Assembly (NCBI GenBank): GCA_900752625.1
Contig: CAADWC010000045.1
Span: forward strand, 1-8,123
Origin: Oscillospiraceae bacterium
Lineage (GTDB): Bacteria; Bacillota; Clostridia; Oscillospirales; Ruminococcaceae
Length of the DNA stretch: 8,123 bases
Direction: 5' to 3'
Shown: piece after piece, positions 1-4,870 of the stretch
Layout of the letters: each line of letters starts with the position of its first letter
How positions within the stretch are numbered: the stretch's first letter is position 1
Notes under the pieces: model-generated
The model's database searches: none
Seen by the model: only the letters and a program-made list of their open reading frames with translations
Told to the model about the DNA's origin: nothing
Program-made: the position numbers and the translations under genes

Positions 1-137
1 TATCGAATTTCTTAAGAACAGTGTCCAATATGATTGACAAACTTACAAAATTGTAAAACCACGTACAAACCTATTTTTAAGCAGAAAAAATGAATAAAAG
101 TTTTACTATGTCAGAAGCAGACGGAAAAATTGTAAAA
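1..137. other. AT-rich flank beyond thrB terminator, no gene seen
   Basis: This left edge is AT-rich and no coding region is convincing in it. A short plus-strand reading frame starts at 90 but runs antisense into thrB and has no family character. A TTGACA at 34-39 has no acceptable -10 element 16-18 nt downstream. TTACAA-AA-TTGTAA at 43-56 is a 6 bp inverted repeat of the operator kind, and AATTGTAAAA occurs twice (49-58 and 128-137), but nothing ties either to a gene in view. A further gene may begin or end to the left of the window. Confidence 0.4.
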
Positions 138-164
138 GCGCGTCCGATCAGGCTGCGGACGCGC
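125..164 (-). terminator. Rho-independent terminator of the threonine operon
   Basis: A perfect 9 bp GC-rich stem (GCGCGTCCG at 138-146 pairs with CGGACGCGC at 156-164) closes a 9 nt loop. Read on the minus strand it is followed by TTTTACAATTTTT. It begins 26 nt after the thrB stop codon. Stem, U-rich tail and position all fit an intrinsic terminator ending the pheB-hom-thrB transcript. The plus-strand side lacks an immediate T run, so it is probably one-directional. Confidence 0.85.
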
Positions 165-190
165 CGGTTTAACGGTATGCAATTATTTTT

Positions 191-1075
191 TCAGCAAAGC
201 GTTGTTCCGTTGTTGTCGATATGGAACTCATGGACCTCCCAGCCTGAAAGCCCTGCATTTTCAAGTGAGAATTTCATCTTTCCTGCAAAATATGTATTTT
301 CCTCATCGACTATCGCCATGATAGTAGGTCCGGCACCGCTGATAAAAGCCCCGTAAGCGCCGTGAGTGTAGGCGATATCGAAAACCTCGCGGCAGTGAGG
401 AATAAGCTCCATTCTGTATGGCTGGTGAAGCTTGTCGTGAACGGCCGTTCTCAGGTTTTCAAATTTTCCTGTCAGCAGAGAAGCGGAGAACAGGGCGGCT
501 CTGGAAAGATTATAAACCGCGTCCTTATGGGAAACCTCCTTTGGAAGACAGGCTCTTGCTTTTTCCGTTTTAAGCTCGAAGTCGGGAATTATCGCCGTAA
601 ATTTCAGCTTTGTAAAAACCTCCTGCTTTACCCAGTGGACCTTTCTTCCGTCAAAAACTGCGGTGACGATTCCTCCCAGCAGGGCCGGTGCGGTGTTGTC
701 CGGATGCCCTTCTATCTGAGCGGCAAGGTCTACAAGATCGTCAGTGGTAAGTGGATTTCCGAGCATATGGTTTGCTCCGGCAAGCCCGGCTACAATGCAG
801 GCGGACGACGATCCAAGTCCTCTTGCCATCGGAATGTTGTTGGTCTGAACAAGCTTCAGACCTTCAAGCTTTCTGCCGCATACGGCAAACAGATCTTTTG
901 CCGATATGTAAATGAGATTTTTCTCATCGGTTGGGATATCCAGTCCGTCGGCAGAGGTAATATCTATCCTGTCGGACTCTTCCATCTCCACATAATTGTA
1001 AAAAGTAAGCGCAAGCCCCAGCGCGTCGAAGCCTGCGCCCAGATTTGCCGAGGTTGCGGGGATCTGTATTTTCAT
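191..1075 (-). CDS. thrB: Homoserine kinase (ThrB, GHMP kinase family)
   Basis: Phosphorylates L-homoserine with ATP to O-phospho-L-homoserine, the cytosolic step before threonine synthase. The 294-residue length is normal for the family. Three GHMP-kinase motifs are visible: the N-terminal substrate region PATSANLGAGFDALGLAL (residues 6-23), the glycine/serine-rich ATP loop PMARGLGSSSA (82-92) followed by EGHPDNTAPALLGG (122-135), and the C-terminal SGAGPT (246-251). The ATG start is supported by AAGGAG (1086-1091 on the plus map) 10 nt upstream. It lies 87 nt downstream of hom with no terminator between them, so the two are probably co-transcribed. The terminator at 138-164 follows the stop. 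Nothing appears missing or broken. Confidence 0.97.
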   Translation of the reverse strand: MKIQIPATSANLGAGFDALGLALTFYNYVEMEESDRIDITSADGLDIPTDEKNLIYISAKDLFAVCGRKLEGLKLVQTNNIPMARGLGSSSACIVAGLAGANHMLGNPLTTDDLVDLAAQIEGHPDNTAPALLGGIVTAVFDGRKVHWVKQEVFTKLKFTAIIPDFELKTEKARACLPKEVSHKDAVYNLSRAALFSASLLTGKFENLRTAVHDKLHQPYRMELIPHCREVFDIAYTHGAYGAFISGAGPTIMAIVDEENTYFAGKMKFSLENAGLSGWEVHEFHIDNNGTTLC

Positions 1076-1162
1076 AATGGTGAAACTCCTTGATTATGCG
1101 TCGACTTGCTTTTATACAGCTCTTATGCGAGAATATTTTCAATGCCGAGCATAGTTTGTAAA

Positions 1163-2401
1163 TTACAGCAGTCTTATCTTGCTTGCTATTTCGCAGGAAT
1201 GTGAGAGTATAGTCAGATTTGTGTCAATATCGGCTTCAACCATATTGGGAGTAATGAACGCAAGCTCGTTTTCAGGTCTGCCTGCACGTTCGATGTACAT
1301 AAGCTTGCCGAACATTTCGGAAATAGCAGGCTTCAAGGCGTCTGCGTCCTCAGCCTTTATACGGACGTACATTGAGGTTTCCTGAGTCTTGTAATTAACA
1401 ACATAGCCTTTGTCGTGACTGTCCTCCCAGCTCATTGCAAGAACTCTGTTATGATGCTTCAGACAGTCGATTATATCTCCTACTACAGCGGAGGCGGTCG
1501 GTAGCTTTCCGGCGCCCTGTCCGTAGAAAAGAACATCTCCGACTCCGTCGCCCGTTACGGAAATAGCGTTGTATACGTCGTCTACTGAGGCAAGAAGGTT
1601 GCTTTTTGAAACGAGCCTCGGGCATACAATGGCGGATACATGGCCCTCTCCCGCCGGCTTTACCGAGCCTATCAGCTTGATCGCATATCCGGCATTTTCG
1701 GCATATTCAACATCGTCCAGCGTAATACGGGAAATTCCGGAGCAGTGAACCATTTCGGGATATATCTGCTTTCCGTACGCAAGCGAGCCGAGAATGCATA
1801 TCTTTCGGCAGGCGTCGTGTCCCTCAACGTCGGCAGTGGGATCTTTTTCCGCATAACCAAGCTCCTGAGCCATTTTAAGCGCGGATTCAAAATCCATCTG
1901 ATCCTTTATCATTTTTGTCAGTATAAAATTAGTGGTTCCGTTTAAAATACCGGAGATCTGTTCGATCTCGTTTCCTGCAAGACATTTATTGAGAGGCCTT
2001 ATAATAGGAATACCGCCGCCTACGCTGGCCTCAAACAGATAGTTGCAGTTGTGTGCTCTCGCAATTGAAAGCAGCTCTGCGCCATGTGTCGCTACAAGCT
2101 CTTTATTTGACGTAACGACGCTCTTTCCGCGTTCAAGCAGCTTCTTGGTGTATTCATAAGCGAATGTCGCGCCTCCAACGACCTCGGCAACTACTTCTAT
2201 TTCTTCGTCGTTTAATATGATGTTAAAGTCCTTGACCAGCTTGTCCTCGAAGGGATCGCCTGGGAAATCTCTGAGATCACAGATATATTTTATATCACAG
2301 TCTCTTCCTACCTTTTTTGAAATAGCATCCCTGTTCTTTTCAAAAAGCTCTACAGTTCCGGAACCCACTACTCCGTAACCGATAATACCAACTTTACTCA
2401 T
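1163..2401 (-). CDS. hom: Homoserine dehydrogenase (Hom)
   Basis: Reduces L-aspartate 4-semialdehyde to L-homoserine with NAD(P)H, the branch point to threonine and methionine. The 412 residues show an N-terminal Rossmann fold with GYGVVGSG (8-15), the TSNK segment (97-100), and the catalytic domain with LNGTTNFI (153-160). The family signature A-x3-G-Y-A-x2-D-P-x2-D-V-x-G-x-D-x3-K lies at 178-200. About 70 C-terminal residues (342-412) sit where Gram-positive enzymes carry an ACT domain, but the usual D-x-P-G-V-L motif is absent, so effector binding may be altered. The ATG start has GAAAGGAA (2413-2420 on the plus map) 11 nt upstream. It lies between a PheB-like ACT gene and thrB in one operon. 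No aspartokinase domain is fused. Confidence 0.97.
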   Translation of the reverse strand: MSKVGIIGYGVVGSGTVELFEKNRDAISKKVGRDCDIKYICDLRDFPGDPFEDKLVKDFNIILNDEEIEVVAEVVGGATFAYEYTKKLLERGKSVVTSNKELVATHGAELLSIARAHNCNYLFEASVGGGIPIIRPLNKCLAGNEIEQISGILNGTTNFILTKMIKDQMDFESALKMAQELGYAEKDPTADVEGHDACRKICILGSLAYGKQIYPEMVHCSGISRITLDDVEYAENAGYAIKLIGSVKPAGEGHVSAIVCPRLVSKSNLLASVDDVYNAISVTGDGVGDVLFYGQGAGKLPTASAVVGDIIDCLKHHNRVLAMSWEDSHDKGYVVNYKTQETSMYVRIKAEDADALKPAISEMFGKLMYIERAGRPENELAFITPNMVEADIDTNLTILSHSCEIASKIRLL

Positions 2402-2466
2402 AAATTATACCATTCCTTTCATGCAAAAGCACAACCCTGTATTCTTCTATTTATTATAGAATATAC

Positions 2467-2913
2467 TTATTCTCCCGAAATAATCTTGACGTCTACAACT
2501 CCGTCTGTTTTTGAAAGTTCGCTGCGCAGCGCAGCCGTACTCACGGTCTCGTACTCCAGCCTTACTGAAATCGTTACTGTTGCGACCGAATCGATAGGTA
2601 TGTTCTGATTTATTGTCAGAATATTGGCGTTAAGTTCGTACAGTTTTGAAATGATTGAAGAAAGCACGCCTTTTTCATCTTTAAGCAGACAATATACCGA
2701 TACGATTTTATTAGTAAACTGTTCCTCGTAATTAAATACGGAATCTTTGTATTTGTAGTAGGCGCTTCGTGAAATTCCTGCCACTCTGCAAGCCTCTGCC
2801 GATGTAGAAGCTATTCCGGACGCCCTGAGACGCTTGGCTTCAAGCACTTTGGATATGATCTCCGGCAGAACCTCGGAGCTTACGATTACCAGCTTTCTTT
2901 CATTGTCCGACAA
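2467..2913 (-). CDS. pheB: ACT domain protein, PheB / UPF0735 family
   Basis: A 148-residue protein of the UPF0735 family, typified by Bacillus PheB (about 147 residues as I recall). Residues 1-60 contain a short helical region ending in the family hallmark SRSAYYKYKDSVF (48-60). Residues 69-146 form an ACT domain with DEKGVLSSIISKLYELNANI, which suggests amino-acid binding. The start is the TTG at 2911-2913: GGGGGTGG lies 7 nt upstream and can pair along its length with the anti-Shine-Dalgarno sequence, counting two G-U pairs. An ATG 54 nt further upstream in the same frame overlaps the promoter and would precede the transcript start. It is first in an operon with hom and thrB, only 65 nt before hom. 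A role in sensing threonine or phenylalanine is inferred, not shown; no enzyme activity is assigned to the family. Confidence 0.9.
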   Translation of the reverse strand: MSDNERKLVIVSSEVLPEIISKVLEAKRLRASGIASTSAEACRVAGISRSAYYKYKDSVFNYEEQFTNKIVSVYCLLKDEKGVLSSIISKLYELNANILTINQNIPIDSVATVTISVRLEYETVSTAALRSELSKTDGVVDVKIISGE

Positions 2914-2957
2914 AATAAGTCCACCCCCAACAAACAGGTGTATTTGCGATAAGTACA

Positions 2958-2986
2958 AATATATCATGTTTTTCGTTGTTTGTCAA
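2958..2986 (-). promoter_or_regulatory. Sigma-A promoter of the pheB-hom-thrB operon
   Basis: On the minus strand TTGACA (2981-2986) is separated by 17 nt from TATATT (2958-2963), and a TG pair immediately upstream of the -10 gives an extended -10 form (TGA-TATATT). Transcription would start near 2951, leaving a leader of about 38 nt before the TTG start at 2913. So short a leader leaves no room for a T-box or leader-peptide attenuator. ATTTG and CAAAT (2942-2946 and 2956-2960) form a weak inverted repeat across the -10 and start site, a possible but unproven operator. Confidence 0.85.
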
Positions 2987-3183
2987 GGAAAAAGGATAAA
3001 ATTAACTGACAAATTTAATGCATGTCCGAACACTTTGCTGTGCAATATCCACAATTTTTTTAAAAAACGATTTTCACTCAAAAATATTTGTCAATAATTT
3101 ATAAAATATCTGCTGTATAAAATAAGAAAACAGTCAAAATAACCAAAAAGTCTTTGAAAAGCTAAAGTTTTGACTTTGCTTCC

Positions 3184-3212
3184 TTGAAAAATATGAGTAA
3201 GTGTTGTACAAT
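3184..3212 (+). promoter_or_regulatory. Sigma-A promoter of the V-type ATPase operon
   Basis: TTGAAA (3184-3189), a 17 nt spacer and TACAAT (3207-3212) match the housekeeping consensus at five of six positions in each hexamer. The start site would fall near 3219, about 26 nt before the first ATPase ATG. A weaker alternative is TTGACT (3170-3175) with TATGAG (3192-3197). The 8 bp inverted repeat at 3132-3139/3168-3175 lies directly upstream and could be a regulator site. Confidence 0.75.
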
Positions 3213-3244
3213 AGCTATATATTCGGCTTTAGAGGGTGGAATTA

Positions 3245-3550
3245 ATGGATATAATTGCTGAAATACTTAATACCGAGAAGCTTGCCGAGGACAGGCTGAA
3301 AGCCGCCGAGGAGGAAAAGAAACGCATTATAAACGAGACGTCTCAGGCAGAGGAAAGACTTTGGAATGAGGCGAAGGAAGAAATAAAAAGTTACAGTGAA
3401 TCAAAGCAGGCTGAAACCGATGCCGCTATAGAAAATATGGTAAGCGGAATCAATATTAAATGCAGCGAAAAAATGGGCGAGCTTGACAGGCTTTATGAAA
3501 AAAAACACGCTGATTGGGAAGACCGGATTTTTGAGCGCATTATAACTTAG
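3245..3550 (+). CDS. V-type ATPase peripheral-stalk coiled-coil subunit (G/H type)
   Basis: A 101-residue, highly charged, almost wholly helical protein. Residues 8-95 are rich in E, K, A and R in a coiled-coil pattern, for example AEDRLKAAEEEKKR (14-27). Small proteins of this kind are the first gene of many V/A-type ATPase operons. They pair with subunit E as the peripheral stalk holding the catalytic head still against the membrane sector. The ATG at 3245 is chosen because AGAGGGTGG (3231-3239) lies 5 nt upstream; an in-frame GTG at 3236 falls inside that binding site. The call rests mainly on position and coiled-coil character, since such proteins diverge quickly. It is called NtpF in Enterococcus hirae and G or H elsewhere, so no symbol is given. 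Confidence 0.75.
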   Translation: MDIIAEILNTEKLAEDRLKAAEEEKKRIINETSQAEERLWNEAKEEIKSYSESKQAETDAAIENMVSGINIKCSEKMGELDRLYEKKHADWEDRIFERIIT

Positions 3551-3555
3551 GCAAG

Positions 3556-3668
3556 TGCCGCTCATATGTGAAGCGGCGGGGAACATTTTGAATATAGCAG
3601 AGGGCTAAGGTTCTCTGCTTAATGCAGGCGGCTGAAAGCCGCCCTTGTCACGTTGAAAACGGGACAAG
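3556..3668 (+). ncRNA. Candidate structured RNA: four tandem hairpins before ntpC
   Basis: Four stem-loops lie almost end to end in the transcript. The first pairs GCCGCT (3557-3562) with AGCGGC (3572-3577). The second pairs AGCAGAG (3596-3602) with CTCTGCT (3613-3619). The third pairs GGCGGCT (3627-3633) with AGCCGCC (3637-3643) around a GAA loop. The fourth pairs CTTGTC-a-CGTT (3644-3654) with AACG-g-GACAAG (3658-3668), again around GAA. The third and fourth abut with no gap and share a T-GAA-A loop. None ends in a clean U tract, although TCCTTTATTTG follows the fourth and weak attenuation is possible. I could not match this to a riboswitch consensus I remember. The right half overlaps a 49-codon frame. 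Confidence 0.45.
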
Positions 3669-3771
3669 TCCTTTATTTGAAAATGATTTGACAATACCGC
3701 AGGATGCGTATGAAGTCGCAGTACCAGCTTTTTATACATCGGCTGTTACGCGGTATCCCCTTAATGTGTAA
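3622..3771 (+). CDS. Possible 49-residue small protein upstream of ntpC (doubtful)
   Basis: An open frame from ATG 3622 to TAA 3769 encodes 49 residues (begins MQAAESRPCHVENG, ends TRYPLNV). Its stop codon overlaps the start of the ntpC Shine-Dalgarno sequence (TAAGGAGGG, 3769-3777), an arrangement usual for coupled genes. Against it, the only binding-site-like word is AAGG (3607-3610), 11 nt away, and that word sits in a hairpin loop. The frame also runs through two strong hairpins, and the peptide has no recognisable domain, membrane segment or signal. I do not recognise it. A structured RNA explains the region at least as well. Confidence 0.2.
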   Translation: MQAAESRPCHVENGTSPLFENDLTIPQDAYEVAVPAFYTSAVTRYPLNV

Positions 3772-3777
3772 GGAGGG
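3694..3777 (+). promoter_or_regulatory. Possible three-way junction plus hairpin hiding the ntpC ribosome site
   Basis: ATACCGC (3694-3700) pairs perfectly with GCGGTAT (3750-3756). The enclosed segment can form two arms, TGCG/CGCA (3705-3708/3717-3720) and CAGC/GCTG (3725-3728/3742-3745). Immediately next, CCTTA (3759-3763) pairs with TAAGG (3769-3773) across a 5 nt loop, extended by CC (3757-3758) to GG after a bulged A. This buries the ntpC Shine-Dalgarno sequence. A closed junction stacked on a site-masking hairpin resembles a translational switch, but the arms are only 4 bp. A competing reading is a promoter: TTGACA (3688-3693) with a poor TATGAA (3709-3714) at 15 nt spacing. Confidence 0.4.
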
Positions 3778-3785
3778 CTTTTAGG

Positions 3786-4823
3786 TTGCTGGAGAACTAT
3801 TCAACAAATGCTACAGTCACTAAAATAAGAGCGATTCACGGCACGATGCTCAAGCGTGGGAATTATCATGAAATGGTCAGTATGAGGAGCGTGCCCGAAA
3901 TTGCCGGATATCTCCGTAAATCCCCGAGGTTCAGAGAGGTTTTGAGGGATGTGGATCCCAATACGGTACACAGAGGATTTCTTGAAAGTTTGCTGAATAA
4001 GGCTAATTTTGATACCTATGTAAGACTTTGCAGTTTTCAGGGGCTTGACAAGGTGCCGTTTTTTAATTTTATTATTCAGAAAAGAGAGTGCGAGCAGCTG
4101 CTTAATCTTGTAAACGCAGTGAATTCGGGGCTTGACCGCAAGTTTATAGAGGAGCTTCCGGGCTATGTGATACGGCATTCGGAACTTGATCTGCTCTCGC
4201 TGTCAGGGGCTTCTGATTTTGATGATATTCTTTATAAACTGAAAGGAACGCCTTATTATAAGGTGATGTGTTCGGTAAGACGTTCGGAGGACGGAAGGGC
4301 GGATTATACTGACTGTGAGCTTAAACTGCGTACTTTTTATTATAAACGTCTGATCGGATATCTTGAAAAGGACTTCTGCGCTTCGGATGAAAGAGAGCTC
4401 AAAAAGCTGATTTTCAGCGAGGTGGATACGATCAATATTATCAACGCTTACAGACTGAAAGCCTTTTTCGGCTATACCCCCGAACAGATAAAGGCAGGTC
4501 AGCTGCCGTTTACCAAAACGGGAAAAGGCCGTATGAACCGGCTTTATGAAAGCGATACTCCGGAAGAGATGATTTCGCGGCTGGAGAAAACGGTCTATGG
4601 CAGGGGCTTTCAGGGCGAGTATGAGCATATTGAAACAAAAGTCAATTCATATACCTATCAGCTTATGAAGCATACGGTGTCTGTATCAACTTCGGCTCCG
4701 GTAGTGATTTACGCTTTTATGAAACTGTGCGATATTGAGGTAAATAATATTGTGCATATAATCGAGGGAGTAAGATACGACGTTGATCCGGCAATGCTGG
4801 AAGGAAAGTTGATTATATGCTGA
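3786..4823 (+). CDS. ntpC: V-type ATPase subunit C (AC39/d-like rotor adaptor)
   Basis: A 345-residue soluble protein of the vATP-synt_AC39 family, the funnel-shaped adaptor joining the central stalk to the membrane K ring. The N-terminal stretch TVTKIRAIHGTMLKRGNY (10-27) is the repeating helix pattern typical of the family. EVDTINIINAYRLKAFFGY (212-230) and the near-C-terminal EVNNIVHIIEGVRYDVDP (318-335) match its conserved E/D-x2-N-I and R positions. The TTG start is supported by TAAGGAGGG (3769-3777), 8 nt upstream; the next in-frame ATG is at residue 21, inside the conserved N-terminal helix. It precedes subunit I by 47 nt, whereas in Thermus and Enterococcus operons subunit C follows E. 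Translation may be restrained by the upstream hairpin over its ribosome site. Confidence 0.92.
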   Translation: MLENYSTNATVTKIRAIHGTMLKRGNYHEMVSMRSVPEIAGYLRKSPRFREVLRDVDPNTVHRGFLESLLNKANFDTYVRLCSFQGLDKVPFFNFIIQKRECEQLLNLVNAVNSGLDRKFIEELPGYVIRHSELDLLSLSGASDFDDILYKLKGTPYYKVMCSVRRSEDGRADYTDCELKLRTFYYKRLIGYLEKDFCASDERELKKLIFSEVDTINIINAYRLKAFFGYTPEQIKAGQLPFTKTGKGRMNRLYESDTPEEMISRLEKTVYGRGFQGEYEHIETKVNSYTYQLMKHTVSVSTSAPVVIYAFMKLCDIEVNNIVHIIEGVRYDVDPAMLEGKLIIC

Positions 4824-4870
4824 TTTTCTGAGGAAGCGCTTCTGCGTATTCCCGGGAGAGGAGAAAAGAA

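Larger units (their letters stand above)
2914..3244. other. Divergent intergenic region between threonine and ATPase operons
   Basis: About 330 AT-rich bases without a convincing gene, holding one outward promoter on each side. The stretch between them (2987-3183) contains homopolymer A and T runs near 3053-3066, several TTGTCA/TGACAA words, and an 8 bp inverted repeat AGTCAAAA (3132-3139) / TTTTGACT (3168-3175) just upstream of the ATPase promoter. A plus-strand frame running 2834-3097 is antisense to pheB over its first part and is not protein-like. Confidence 0.6.

Noticed and set aside
34..62. TTGACA as a promoter in the left flank
   Set aside because: No -10 hexamer at 16-18 nt, and no gene in view that it would serve.
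90..356. Plus-strand frame of 88 codons
   Set aside because: It is antisense to thrB for most of its length, has no good ribosome site and no recognisable protein character.
362..1093. Plus-strand frame of 243 codons
   Set aside because: It lies wholly antisense to thrB, whose GHMP motifs and ribosome site are clear; the translation is cysteine- and arginine-rich noise.
924..1142. Minus-strand 72-codon frame overlapping the thrB start
   Set aside because: It is another frame of the thrB 5' end without its own ribosome site.
2445..2461. TTCTAT/ATAGAA hairpin between the PheB-like gene and hom as a terminator
   Set aside because: The stem is 6 bp of nearly pure AT without a U tract; hom has no other promoter close by, so read-through is expected.
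3572..3595. First spacer hairpin as a terminator of the stalk gene
   Set aside because: The T run (ATTTTG) starts 8 nt past the stem and is short; the downstream ATPase genes have no strong promoter of their own.
3551..3785. Spacer as a decayed insertion element or MITE
   Set aside because: No terminal inverted repeats spanning the region and no target-site duplication were found; the inverted repeats are all local hairpins.
4833..4842. GAAGCGCTTC palindrome between ntpC and ntpI
   Set aside because: It leaves too small a loop for a stable hairpin and has no T tract; it is probably chance.
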